A DNA stretch of 64,000 nucleotides, taken from the NCBI RefSeq assembly GCF_030412265.1, contig NZ_JAUHLN010000001.1, forward strand, positions 1,371,438 through 1,435,437, in the 5' to 3' direction. Source of the DNA: Fictibacillus terranigra. GTDB taxonomy: Bacteria; Bacillota; Bacilli; Bacillales; Fictibacillaceae. Under the pieces are notes generated by a model. It ran no database searches. It saw nothing but the letters and a program-made list of their open reading frames with translations, and was not told the DNA's origin. The position numbers were made by a program, and so were the translations under genes. This document shows positions 1 through 10,012 of this stretch, in pieces. How positions within the stretch are numbered: the first letter of the stretch is position 1; each line of letters starts with the position of its first letter.

Positions 1-1
1 G

Positions 2-181
2 ATGGGCCAAGGAATGCAAGGCCAGCCATACGGCGGAAGCCAGCAGATGGGCCAAGGAATGCAAGACCAGCCATACGGCGGAAGCCAGCAGATGGGCCAA
101 GGAATGCAAGGCCAGCCATACGGCGGAAGCCAGCAGATGGGCCAAGGAATGCAAGGCCAGCCATATGGCGGAAGCCAGCAG
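2..181 (+). repeat. Four tandem 45-bp in-frame repeats
   Basis: Units begin at 2, 47, 92 and 137 and are almost identical. Copy 2 has a G-to-A change (Gly to Asp) and copy 4 a silent TAC-to-TAT change. The period is 45 bp, so copy number can vary without breaking the frame. The array probably continues left of the window. Confidence 0.9.
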
Positions 182-430
182 ATGGGATATGGAAATTCAA
201 GCCAGTATGGCAGTCAGCCGATGAGTCAGGGAATGCCGGCTCAACAAATGTATGGTGAATATCCACCTTCCCAAGGTTCACAGGGGTATGGGGATATGTC
301 CGGGGGATCTTATGGCAGTTATCCATCACAGCAAGGGCAGATGGGCCAGATGCAAGGAATGCCGAATCCATACACACAAGCACAACAACGCGACGGCTCG
401 TCAGACAGCCAAGATGAAGATGAAGAATAA
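2..430 (+). CDS. safA: SafA-like spore coat assembly protein, C-terminal part (5' end outside window)
   Basis: Only the C-terminal 142 residues are visible. The reading frame is open to the window edge, so the ATG at 2 is probably an internal Met inside a repeat. The visible part begins with four tandem 15-residue repeats rich in Met, Gly, Gln, Pro and Tyr. A low-complexity Gln/Gly/Tyr/Ser/Pro stretch follows, and the protein ends in an acidic tail (SQDEDEE). Such composition is typical of the C-terminal half of SafA-type spore morphogenetic proteins, whose N-terminal LysM domain would lie to the left. The neighbourhood supports this: safA lies upstream of ruvAB in Bacillus, and a CotS-like gene follows directly. 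SafA directs inner-coat assembly at the cortex-coat interface. The LysM domain cannot be seen, so another repeat-rich coat protein is possible. Confidence 0.55.
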   Translation: MGQGMQGQPYGGSQQMGQGMQDQPYGGSQQMGQGMQGQPYGGSQQMGQGMQGQPYGGSQQMGYGNSSQYGSQPMSQGMPAQQMYGEYPPSQGSQGYGDMSGGSYGSYPSQQGQMGQMQGMPNPYTQAQQRDGSSDSQDEDEE

Positions 431-1412
431 TTCATACGGAGACGGTTTCAGAAGAAAGCGTCTCTTCTTAAATAGCCTCACTGAAAAAGGCTTGGATGTA
501 AAAAACCATTATTTTGTGAAATATAATGTCTGTATCATAGAAACAAAAGCAGGCGTTTATGTTTTAAAAGGGTTCTCACGGAAGGAAGAATGCCTGGAGC
601 AGCTGAAACTGTCACGCTGGTATTCTGAGCAGCCGGATCCCATGATGGGAATTTATACCTCCTTCCCCATCGGAAGAAAAATACATTTTTATGATAATAT
701 GTATTGGGGGATCATGCCGTTTTATAAGGGCGATGAGCTGGATCTCAATGATGAAAAAGATGTAAGAGACGGCATCCACGCTATTCGGAGTTTCCACCGG
801 CAGAGCATTTTTCAATCGGACGCTTATCTCTCTCTACTCTCCAGCTATTCTCTTATTGAAAAATGGACCAAACGTTACAATGCCTTTAAAAGAAATAGTA
901 AAAAGCATTATGTGTCTGAAGAGATGAGTAGAGCTTTTCAGGAAATGATCGGTTGGGGGAAATGGTCTTTAAACCATCTTAACCGAAAAGAGCTGGAAAG
1001 AATGGAACACCAGGCAAGACAAAAGGGCGAAGTGTGTCACGGGGATGTGGCGCCTCATAACTTTATGCGCTTAAAGGGGGACAAAGTCATACTGATTGAT
1101 TATGATCTGTTTTCTATTGTCCCGCATGATTATGATATTTTACAGTATGTAAACCGAATCATGCCATACTGGGATTGGTCTCCATCCATATTGCGAAAAT
1201 GTGAAGATCCAGAGCTGGAAGCGCTTCTTCGAAAAAAATGGTTCTTGATCGCCTTGGTTTTTCCAACCGACCTCTATCGGGAATGGAATCGAGCATTTGA
1301 AGCAGGAAAAGAACAGATCAAAGAAATGACTACCTTCACAGAAGAGGACCTTCCGTTTCGGAGAAAATTTATCAAAGCTGTTCAGGAAAAATTGGTCATG
1401 TATCCCAGGTAA
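414..1412 (+). CDS. CotS/YsxE-like spore coat protein with aminoglycoside-phosphotransferase/kinase fold
   Basis: The product is about 332 residues. It shows the kinase-fold catalytic loop HGDVAPHNF at residues 209-217 and the metal-binding IDYD with Asp229, as in the CotS, YsxE and YutH coat-associated family. The N-terminal lobe has short beta-like segments (VKYNVCIIETKAGVYVLKGF) typical of the nucleotide-binding half. An ATG at 414 or 420 lies inside the end of the preceding coat gene, whose stop is at 428-430, so translation is probably coupled. The frame is open further upstream to 252, but that part is out-of-frame repeat sequence and is not believable protein. The position right after a SafA-type gene fits a role in the spore coat. 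Whether it phosphorylates anything is unknown; several CotS homologues have no proven kinase activity. Confidence 0.7.
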   Translation: MKMKNNSYGDGFRRKRLFLNSLTEKGLDVKNHYFVKYNVCIIETKAGVYVLKGFSRKEECLEQLKLSRWYSEQPDPMMGIYTSFPIGRKIHFYDNMYWGIMPFYKGDELDLNDEKDVRDGIHAIRSFHRQSIFQSDAYLSLLSSYSLIEKWTKRYNAFKRNSKKHYVSEEMSRAFQEMIGWGKWSLNHLNRKELERMEHQARQKGEVCHGDVAPHNFMRLKGDKVILIDYDLFSIVPHDYDILQYVNRIMPYWDWSPSILRKCEDPELEALLRKKWFLIALVFPTDLYREWNRAFEAGKEQIKEMTTFTEEDLPFRRKFIKAVQEKLVMYPR

Positions 1413-1453
1413 TATCCAGAAATTATATGTCTTACCGGTATGTAACAGAGTAA

Positions 1454-1497
1454 AAAGAGCCTCCGATTGCCATTCTAGTGGTGAAAGGAGGTTTTTG
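1454..1497 (+). promoter_or_regulatory. Hairpin overlapping the ribosome-binding site of the next gene
   Basis: CCTCC at 1460-1464 can pair with GGAGG at 1487-1491, flanked by A5 and T5 runs. It may act as a weak terminator for the upstream gene. The same GGAGG is the Shine-Dalgarno sequence of the lipoprotein gene at 1500. Confidence 0.35.
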
Positions 1498-1499
1498 CA

Positions 1500-2087
1500 T
1501 TGAAATTCATACTAAGCGGAATGACAGTTCTAGCATTAACAGCTGGTCTTGTGGGCTGTAACAATAACAAAGGTGCACTTGACCGGAACGATAATGATGT
1601 TAGGCCAATCGGATATTATTCCAACGAGGGTGACAACCGCGGGGATTTGGACCGCAGCAAAGGCCCAGTGACAGACATGATGGATAATAACCGTACCGAT
1701 CATAATGTAACGTATCATGAAGACTACGATGGTGCACTTGCCGAGAAGATCAGAAACAGGGTCAACAGTATGAACAATGTAGACGATGCTCACGTTATTT
1801 TGAATGATAACACCGTCATTGTCGGGATAGATACCAGTGAAAACGATAAGAGCGCTGTCGATAAGAGAGTGTATAGAGAAGTGAAAAAACTGGTTCCCAA
1901 TCGGGATGTTCGCGTAACAACTGATGACTCTATCGTGAATCGAATCACTAACGTAGATAATAATCTGCGTGATGGCAAGACAACTGATGAAGTCAGCTCT
2001 GATATTAAAGGAATCATGGCTGATATCGGAAATGCCGGCACCAACTTAGGAGATGCAGTAAAACGTCCTTTCGAAAACAACCGTTAG
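1500..2087 (+). CDS. YhcN/YlaJ-family sporulation lipoprotein
   Basis: The product is 195 residues and starts at a TTG at 1500, 9 nt after a strong AAAGGAGG (1484-1491). The N-terminus is a lipoprotein signal with the lipobox LVGC, the modified Cys being residue 20. An Asn/Asp-rich segment follows. The C-terminal half has the pattern of the YhcN/YlaJ family (IRNRVNSMNNVDDAHVILND, then DKSAVDKRVYREVKKLVP), which resembles a BON-like alpha-beta fold. Members are found in spores, mostly attached to the inner forespore membrane, and their exact role is unclear. In B. subtilis the gene upstream of ruvA is bofC; here this lipoprotein occupies that place. A strong terminator follows. Confidence 0.75.
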   Translation: MKFILSGMTVLALTAGLVGCNNNKGALDRNDNDVRPIGYYSNEGDNRGDLDRSKGPVTDMMDNNRTDHNVTYHEDYDGALAEKIRNRVNSMNNVDDAHVILNDNTVIVGIDTSENDKSAVDKRVYREVKKLVPNRDVRVTTDDSIVNRITNVDNNLRDGKTTDEVSSDIKGIMADIGNAGTNLGDAVKRPFENNR

Positions 2088-2114
2088 AGAACAGATTTTT
2101 CTGTTCTCTTTTTT
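2088..2114 (+). terminator. Rho-independent terminator after the YhcN/YlaJ gene
   Basis: AGAACAGA (2088-2095) pairs with TCTGTTCT (2100-2107), followed by a T-rich run. Confidence 0.85.
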
Positions 2115-2206
2115 TATGTTTTATTTTTATTTCGATCAGCAGGTTCAAAAAAAGTTCACACTCCCCCTCGTTTTTTGTGTTAAACTCCCCGTTGGGACTG
2201 ACTCTG

Positions 2207-2215
2207 TGATACAAT
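2207..2215 (+). promoter_or_regulatory. Putative extended -10 promoter for ruvA
   Basis: TGATACAAT gives a TGn-TACAAT extended -10 element 44 nt before the ruvA start. No good -35 sits at 17 nt. Confidence 0.35.
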
Positions 2216-2258
2216 ACTGACAGAAACGTATGGTCGCTTTTTTAAGGAGAGAAATTGA

Positions 2259-2852
2259 TTGATTGAACATATAAATGGAAAGATCGCGCACGTATCTGCT
2301 GAATATGCAGTTTTAGAAGTGAATGGAATCGGTTACCAGATTTTTTGTCCAAATCCATTCATTTATCGTCTCGGGCAATCTGAGACCATTTACACCTATC
2401 ATTATGTAAGGGAAGACTTGATTGCGCTGTACGGTTTTAAAACTCGCAAAGAGCGTGATTTATTCTTAAAATTAATAAATGTATCGGGGATTGGCCCTAA
2501 AGGCGCCTTGGCCATCATGGCATTTGGACAGCCTGAGCAAGTCATCCGTGCAATAGAAGCAGAGGATGAGGGGTTTCTTGTGAAATTTCCTGGAGTCGGG
2601 AAGAAGACGGCCCGTCAGATGATTTTAGATCTTAAAGGAAAACTTTCAATTTTCACAGAAGAACCAATGGAAGGATTATTTGCGGGCCAGGTTTCCGGCA
2701 CTACAGAACAGCTTGAGGAAGCGGTAGAGGCTTTAACCGCATTGGGGTATGCCAAGAAAGAAATCAATAAAGTGCTGCCTTCCCTTAAAAAAGAAGATCT
2801 GACAACAGATCAATACATAAGGAAAGCGCTGCAGAAGCTAGTGAACCATTAG
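2259..2852 (+). CDS. ruvA: Holliday junction branch migration protein RuvA
   Basis: RuvA tetramers bind four-way junctions and load RuvB hexamers for branch migration. The 197-residue product has the usual order of an N-terminal OB-fold beginning [11 protein letters not shown], two helix-hairpin-helix motifs ([12 protein letters not shown] near residue 75 and [12 protein letters not shown] near 108), and a C-terminal three-helix domain that contacts RuvB ([14 protein letters not shown]). A TTG start at 2259 is chosen because AAGGAGA lies 8 nt upstream and the family begins at this point. ruvB follows within a few bases, so the two are cotranscribed. Confidence 0.96.
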   Translation: MIEHINGKIAHVSAEYAVLEVNGIGYQIFCPNPFIYRLGQSETIYTYHYVREDLIALYGFKTRKERDLFLKLINVSGIGPKGALAIMAFGQPEQVIRAIEAEDEGFLVKFPGVGKKTARQMILDLKGKLSIFTEEPMEGLFAGQVSGTTEQLEEAVEALTALGYAKKEINKVLPSLKKEDLTTDQYIRKALQKLVNH

Positions 2853-2865
2853 GGGCGTGATCGCT

Positions 2866-3864
2866 TTGGACGACAGGATAGTATCGGGTGAAAGCTCAAA
2901 GGACGACTTTTTTGAATTAAGTTTGCGTCCGGAATATTTGCATCAGTACATAGGCCAAGAGAAAGTGAAAGAAAATTTAAATATCTTTATTCAAGCGGCT
3001 AAGCTTAGAAATGAAGCCCTAGACCATGTTTTGTTATATGGCCCCCCGGGCCTTGGGAAAACGACACTCGCTTCCATAATCGCTAAAGAAATGAACGTTA
3101 ATTTCAGATCCACCAGCGGCCCCGCTATCGAGCGGCCGGGAGATCTCGCAGCCATCCTGACGGCCCTCGAACCCGGAGATGTGCTGTTTATCGATGAGAT
3201 TCACCGGCTCTCCAGAGCGATTGAAGAAGTGCTGTATTCTGCAATGGAAGACTACTGCCTTGACATTGTGATCGGAAAGGGTGAGACTGCACGGTCTGTA
3301 CGCCTGGAACTCCCTCCGTTCACGTTGGTAGGGGCAACTACCCGAGCAGGTTCGCTGTCTTCACCTCTACGCGACCGGTTTGGTGTGCTGGCACGTCTCG
3401 AATATTACACTAATGAAGAGTTAACCGAAATTGTCACACGAACGAGTGAAGTTTTTGGCATGAAAATCGACGTTCCATCTGCCCAAGAGATTGCACGCCG
3501 TTCAAGAGGGACACCGAGGATTGCCAATCGCCTGTTCAAAAGAGTACGTGATTTTGCCCAAGTTGATGGAACGGATACGATCAGTATCAGCCTGGCGGAC
3601 AGGGCGCTGGAAATGCTTCAGGTTGACCGTTTAGGATTGGATCATATTGACCATAAATTATTACAAGGGATCATCCACAAATATAAAGGCGGACCGGTAG
3701 GCCTTGAAACCATTTCTGCTACGATCGGTGAGGAATCTCATACGATAGAAGATGTGTATGAGCCCTACCTGCTGCAGATTGGATTTATACAGCGAACCCC
3801 TAGAGGACGAGTGGTGACGGCCCTTGCATACGAGCATTTTAATATGGAGGTGCCAAATCCTTAA
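2866..3864 (+). CDS. ruvB: Holliday junction branch migration ATPase RuvB
   Basis: RuvB is the hexameric AAA+ motor of the RuvAB complex that drives branch migration during recombinational repair. From the TTG at 2866 the protein is 332 residues, with Walker A GPPGLGKT at residues 59-66 and Walker B/sensor DEIH at 110-113. The C-terminal winged helix follows ([16 protein letters not shown]). A GTG at 2857 in the same frame is also possible. The TTG start is preferred because AGGGGCG lies at good spacing and the resulting MDDRIVSG resembles known RuvB N-termini. The stop overlaps the next ATG by one base. Confidence 0.95.
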   Translation: MDDRIVSGESSKDDFFELSLRPEYLHQYIGQEKVKENLNIFIQAAKLRNEALDHVLLYGPPGLGKTTLASIIAKEMNVNFRSTSGPAIERPGDLAAILTALEPGDVLFIDEIHRLSRAIEEVLYSAMEDYCLDIVIGKGETARSVRLELPPFTLVGATTRAGSLSSPLRDRFGVLARLEYYTNEELTEIVTRTSEVFGMKIDVPSAQEIARRSRGTPRIANRLFKRVRDFAQVDGTDTISISLADRALEMLQVDRLGLDHIDHKLLQGIIHKYKGGPVGLETISATIGEESHTIEDVYEPYLLQIGFIQRTPRGRVVTALAYEHFNMEVPNP

Positions 3865-4061
3865 TGGGGATTTCTCGTCTGTTGATACTTATGGGAGTTA
3901 TTTTGATCATCGCTGGAGGTTTGTGGACGCTGGTCGGCAAGCTTCCAGGTGATATCGTCTTTAAAAAAGGAAACACCACTTTTTATTTTCCCATCGTCAC
4001 ATCGATTATCATCAGCATCGTACTGTCTTTGATATTCTATGTCATTGGGCGTTTTAAATAG
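3864..4061 (+). CDS. DUF2905-family small membrane protein
   Basis: This 65-residue protein has two hydrophobic segments (about residues 5-25 and 40-60) separated by the family signature GKLPGDIVFKKGNTTFYFP. DUF2905 proteins lie next to ruvB and queA in many Firmicutes and have no known function. The ATG shares its A with the ruvB stop, and GGAGGTG at 3846-3852 inside ruvB is its Shine-Dalgarno, so it is translationally coupled to ruvB. Confidence 0.85.
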   Translation: MGISRLLILMGVILIIAGGLWTLVGKLPGDIVFKKGNTTFYFPIVTSIIISIVLSLIFYVIGRFK

Positions 4062-4082
4062 TTAGAGAAACAGGAGAAGAAA

Positions 4083-6264
<2,182 letters not shown>

Positions 6265-6297
6265 CGCCTGTTTTACTAATAGAAAGGGGGGAAATTA

Positions 6298-6561
6298 ATG
6301 GGTTCTTTAGGTTCTCTTTTACCGATTTTACTGATGTTTGTCATTTTTTACTTTTTGCTGATCAGACCTCAGCAGAAAAGACAAAAAGCGGTGAAAACCA
6401 TGCAGAGTGGCTTGAAAAAAGGTGATCACGTAGTAACGATCGGCGGTCTTCATGGCACGATTGAAGTGCTGGAAGAAAACACGGTGGTTATTAAATCGAA
6501 GGACGGTTCAGCATTAACGTTTGACCGCAACGCGATTCGTGAAGCAAGAGACGTTCAGTAA
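6298..6561 (+). CDS. yajC: Preprotein translocase accessory subunit YajC
   Basis: The 87-residue protein has one N-terminal transmembrane helix (LPILLMFVIFYFLLIRPQQKRQK) followed by the YajC domain with GDHVVTIGGLHGTI. YajC associates with SecDF-YidC at the membrane. A strong AAGGGGGG Shine-Dalgarno precedes the ATG. It ends the ruvA-to-tgt operon and is followed by a terminator. Confidence 0.93.
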   Translation: MGSLGSLLPILLMFVIFYFLLIRPQQKRQKAVKTMQSGLKKGDHVVTIGGLHGTIEVLEENTVVIKSKDGSALTFDRNAIREARDVQ

Positions 6562-6564
6562 TAT

Positions 6565-6606
6565 AAAAAATGGCAGAAGCCCCGTTGCTTCCTGCCATTT
6601 TTTTAT
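6565..6606 (+). terminator. Terminator after yajC
   Basis: AATGGCAG-AAGC and GCTT-CCTGCCATT form a long stem with loop CCCGTT, followed by T7. Confidence 0.88.
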
Positions 6607-6642
6607 TAGGTTTCTAGCTGTATCGGGAGATTGCGCCTCTTT

Positions 6643-7020
6643 CTATTTATGACTGCTGAAATTGACGCCCATGATCGCTCCCAGCATACAAAGAAGCAAG
6701 AAGATCCCGTGGTACACGTATTGCATCGAGGTGAAGGTGGTCTGATATCCTAAATATTGCACTAAAAAGACGAGCAAGGAAAAAAGCAGGGCGGTACCTG
6801 AACCAAGCATAATGCCTTTTTCTTTGCCCTTTTTCCCTGATAAGAATCCACCGATAAAAAGAGAGAGAAAGGATAGACCAGTCGTTACCCATTTTAATGA
6901 AGATTCTGTCAGAGAGGTGAAACGCAAAAGAAGAGAAAGAATAAGACTGCTTATGATAATGGCAACCAAAATCGTAGCAACACCTTTCATCATTGCCGAA
7001 AACATATGCCGAACAGCCAC
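6643..7020 (-). CDS. TIGR04086-family four-helix membrane protein (YrzE-like)
   Basis: The 125-residue protein has four predicted membrane helices separated by short loops, for example VATILVAIIISSLILSLLLRF and VLFSLLVFLV-like segments. The loop FIGGFLSGKKGKEKGIMLG is typical of the YrzE/TIGR04086 family, which is found between yajC and spoVB in Bacillus. No function is known. The start is a GTG at 7018-7020 with AAAGGGGG upstream; the ATG at residue 6 is a weaker alternative. It is the only gene of this segment on the minus strand before spoVB. Confidence 0.78.
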   Translation of the reverse strand: MAVRHMFSAMMKGVATILVAIIISSLILSLLLRFTSLTESSLKWVTTGLSFLSLFIGGFLSGKKGKEKGIMLGSGTALLFSLLVFLVQYLGYQTTFTSMQYVYHGIFLLLCMLGAIMGVNFSSHK

Positions 7021-7210
7021 TTGAATTCGTCCCCCTTTACATACAAGCCTTCCTTATATCCATATTCACTGTCCCCCAAAATAGACGAACATTTTTTAGC
7101 TGGCCTTAAGGAAAATGACCATTATTTAATTCAATTACCAAAACCTTCGAGTCATGTTCTCCATCAGCTGGGTAAAACTAACTGTGATGAAAATGAAAGG
7201 AGGGAGAGCA

Positions 7211-7879
7211 ATGGAATATTATACAATCATTCTGAGGACCATATTCGTTTATTTTATTTTGATCGGTGTATTCCGCCTGATGGGAAAACGGGAAATAGGC
7301 AAATTGTCTGTGCTGGACTTTGTTGTTTCCATCATGATCGCTGAGCTCGCGGTCATCTCGATAGAAGACCCACAAGTACCAATGCTCAAGCACCTAGTCG
7401 GAATTTTTGTTTTGTTCCTCATTCAAATTTTCCTTGCATTCCTTTCATTGAAGAGCAAAAAAGTACGGGAAATTGTGGACGGCAAACCTTCCATCATCAT
7501 CGAAAACGGGCATATTAATGAAAATGAAATGAAAAAACAGCGCTATAATTTTGATGACCTGCTGATCCAATTAAGGGAAAATAATATTAAAAATGTGGCG
7601 GATGTGGAATTTGGCATACTGGAGGCGACTGGAAAGCTTTCCGTTATTACGAAAGATGATCCGGAAATTGATATGGAGGATGAACGCAGCCCGCTTCCTC
7701 TTGTTTTTCCTGTCATACTGGATGGCAAAATTCAAGAGGACCATCTGAAAAAGCTTGGTAAGACCTCCCTATGGCTCCGTCAGGAATTGAGGAAGATGGG
7801 AATACGAGATCCAAAAAACATCTCCATCTGTACGGTAAATAAAAAGGGTTTACTGTATGTGGATAAAAAAGATGAGTAA
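7211..7879 (+). CDS. DUF421-domain membrane protein (YrbG-like)
   Basis: The 222-residue protein has three N-terminal transmembrane segments (TIILRTIFVYFILIGVFRLMGKREIG, DFVVSIMIAELAVIS and VGIFVLFLIQIFLAFLSL). The cytoplasmic DUF421 domain follows, with GKPSIIIENGHINE and YNFDDLLIQLRENNI. DUF421 proteins such as YetF/YrbG are common in Bacillus, and several affect spores or membranes. ATG 7211 is preferred over 7154 because GAAAGGAGGG (7195-7204) lies just before it and the upstream part is not conserved-looking. Confidence 0.88.
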   Translation: MEYYTIILRTIFVYFILIGVFRLMGKREIGKLSVLDFVVSIMIAELAVISIEDPQVPMLKHLVGIFVLFLIQIFLAFLSLKSKKVREIVDGKPSIIIENGHINENEMKKQRYNFDDLLIQLRENNIKNVADVEFGILEATGKLSVITKDDPEIDMEDERSPLPLVFPVILDGKIQEDHLKKLGKTSLWLRQELRKMGIRDPKNISICTVNKKGLLYVDKKDE

Positions 7880-7907
7880 AAGCCTTCCTATGAGAAAGGC
7901 TTTTTTT
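7880..7907. terminator. Bidirectional terminator between the DUF421 gene and spoVB
   Basis: AAGCCTT and AAGGCTT form a short hairpin followed by T7. It serves two convergent genes, since the spoVB stop is at 7906. Confidence 0.7.
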
Positions 7908-9459
7908 ATGCGACCCACCTTTTGATGAGCGGAAGATGAGTCAGATCTTCTCTTTTGATCAAGCGGAAAAATAGAAGCGTTAATAAATATACAATCCCGG
8001 TTAAAAGGAGGCAAAGGGACATACCGGATACCCTCGAAAAATGAGGGAAGACAAACGTATAGATGAGCTGAGAAACAAAACCAGTGATGATGATGGAGAG
8101 GAATCCGTAAATAAAATCCTTTGCTTTAATCGAATAACTGATGGCTTTGGCAACACTTGCGAAGTGAAGGAGAGTCACGACAACTATACCTAAAACGATG
8201 GCCAACGCAACCCCCATGATTCCGAACTCAGGCCTGGTGGCAAAGGCGAAAACTGCAGCCAGCTTTACGACTGAGCCGATCAAACTGTTCATCATGGCCG
8301 CTCTGGCGAGGTTCATCGCCTGAAGAACAGCCTGGAGCGGCCCCTGGAAGTATAAAAAGAAGAACAGTGGTGTCATAACCTTTAAATAAGACGCAGAAGC
8401 AGGAGAGTCATACATCAGATCCATAATTGGGACAGCGTAAACAAAGGTGATAACGGCTGCAATGCCTCCAGACAGCATCGAAAGGCGAAGGGATTGGTTG
8501 AGCCGGTGTTCAATAAGCGAATATTTTTTATTCGCGTTCGCCTCGCTGATGGCAGGGACGAGCGAAACTGATAACGAATAGGTTATGAAGGTCGGCAAGT
8601 ACAGCAATGGGATAACGTATCCTGCCAGCTCGCCATATTGTCTTGTTGCAGCATAGATACTCACCCCAGCAATGGCCAGGCTCCGAGCCACGACGATCGG
8701 CTCAAAAAAGTAGGAAACAGAACCGATGAGCTGGCTTCCAGTGGTCGGAAGAGCGATTCCGAGCAGATCGTTCAATGTGGAGCGTCCGCCTTTCAACTGT
8801 TTGAAAAAGCCTTTTCGGACCTTCATGTTTTTTTTCAACTTAAACATGGAGAACATATAGATCAAGGAAGCAAGCTCTCCGATGATGACGGAAATCATCG
8901 CTCCAGCCGCAGCATATTCCACTCCATAAGGAAGAAAAAGTCCGGTGAGAAGGGCAACAAGAGTAATCCTCACAATCTGTTCAATGACCTGGGAGTAAGC
9001 AGACGGGCGCATGTTTTGAAGTCCTTGAAAGTATCCTCTTAGGACAGAAGAAACAGCGATAACGGGCACGACAGGTGCTATCGCGATTAATGGGTAAAAG
9101 GTTCTTTTGTCTGTAAAGAAATAATGAGACAATATAGGAGCAGCCGCGATCATGGCTGTTGTGAATATGACGCTGAGCACACCAGTAATGGCCAGGGAGA
9201 CGATTAATATCTTTTTGATCCTTTGGCGGTCGCCTTTCGCATCGGCCTCCGCGACGAGTTTGGAGATGGCAATGGGAAGCCCCATTCGTGTAAGGGTGAT
9301 AGCTAACAGCATGGTGGGTACAGCCATCATATAGAGGCCGACGCCCTCCTGTCCCATCACCCGGGCGACTACGATGCGATTAATAAACCCAAGGATTCGT
9401 GTGATCAATCCGGCGAGGATGAGCAGCAGTGTTCCCTGGATAAGGGTTTGTTTTGACAT
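7906..9459 (-). CDS. spoVB: Stage V sporulation protein B (MOP/MurJ-like flippase family)
   Basis: SpoVB is a polytopic membrane protein of the MOP exporter superfamily needed for spore cortex synthesis, probably as a lipid-linked precursor flippase. The 517-residue protein starts KQTLIQGTLLLILAGLITRILGFINRI, the usual first helix, and contains about 14 hydrophobic segments. GVGLYMMAVPTMLLAITLTRMGLPIAISKLVAEA is the family signature. It is located as in B. subtilis, near the secDF genes. Paralogues such as YtgP/Amj-type flippases share the fold, but gene order supports SpoVB. Confidence 0.92.
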   Translation of the reverse strand: MSKQTLIQGTLLLILAGLITRILGFINRIVVARVMGQEGVGLYMMAVPTMLLAITLTRMGLPIAISKLVAEADAKGDRQRIKKILIVSLAITGVLSVIFTTAMIAAAPILSHYFFTDKRTFYPLIAIAPVVPVIAVSSVLRGYFQGLQNMRPSAYSQVIEQIVRITLVALLTGLFLPYGVEYAAAGAMISVIIGELASLIYMFSMFKLKKNMKVRKGFFKQLKGGRSTLNDLLGIALPTTGSQLIGSVSYFFEPIVVARSLAIAGVSIYAATRQYGELAGYVIPLLYLPTFITYSLSVSLVPAISEANANKKYSLIEHRLNQSLRLSMLSGGIAAVITFVYAVPIMDLMYDSPASASYLKVMTPLFFFLYFQGPLQAVLQAMNLARAAMMNSLIGSVVKLAAVFAFATRPEFGIMGVALAIVLGIVVVTLLHFASVAKAISYSIKAKDFIYGFLSIIITGFVSQLIYTFVFPHFSRVSGMSLCLLLTGIVYLLTLLFFRLIKREDLTHLPLIKRWVA

Positions 9460-9590
9460 AGTTGGCCCTACTTTCTTGTCATAAGTGAATTTGACATCGG
9501 TTTTCTGTGTAACCCATTTATATGGAGAAAGTGGACAAAGAATGACAAGTTGTTTTTAATCACCAAAACAAATGAGAGGTGAACGAAACA

Positions 9591-9842
9591 TTGGATGTGA
9601 TAAGATTTGAAGACATGAAAACGGAGGTCGGACCGGCTCTGCAAAGTAAAGCCGAGGAGTTTCATTTTCTTGGGTACGAAAGTGTTTCGGAAGAAGAAGT
9701 ATGGAATTGTGTCATTCGTAAGGCCCAAAAGAAAAAAGAGGAAGCCAAGCTCCATATACTCGTCGGTCTGATTCTAGGATTATCACTGACTGATTTTATG
9801 AATTGGCTGACACTCGAAGCGTTTAAAAGAGATGTACAATAA
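9591..9842 (+). CDS. comN: Post-transcriptional regulator ComN (YrzD-like)
   Basis: The product is 83 residues from the TTG at 9591. A GTG at 9579 in the same frame would give 87 but overlaps its own GAGAGGTG ribosome site. The core KAEEFHFLGYESVSEEEVWNCVIRKAQKKKE and a C-terminal hydrophobic helix (LHILVGLILGLSLTDFMNWL) match the ComN family. In B. subtilis ComN is required for comE mRNA localisation and translation in competence. The position between spoVB and secDF is the same. Confidence 0.82.
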   Translation: MDVIRFEDMKTEVGPALQSKAEEFHFLGYESVSEEEVWNCVIRKAQKKKEEAKLHILVGLILGLSLTDFMNWLTLEAFKRDVQ

Positions 9843-9903
9843 GTTCAATAAAAACCGCAGAATATTGGAATATGTAAAGTTTTACAAAGTTTCCTGATTG
9901 AAA

Positions 9904-9933
9904 TTGACAGAAAAAAACAACAGTCGCTATAAT
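9904..9933 (+). promoter_or_regulatory. Sigma-A promoter for secD-secF
   Basis: TTGACA (9904-9909), 18-nt spacer, TATAAT (9928-9933). Both hexamers are consensus. The predicted 5' UTR is about 70 nt. Confidence 0.85.
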
Positions 9934-10012
9934 GGGGAAGATTGCACTTTTCTATACATATTTCATTATCGTGGTAAAAAGTGTGTCGGCAGCATGAAGG
10001 AGGAAAGAAAGA

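Noticed and set aside
252-413. N-terminal extension of the CotS-like protein
   Set aside because: It is an out-of-frame reading of the coat-gene repeat tail with no ribosome site. The family similarity starts later.
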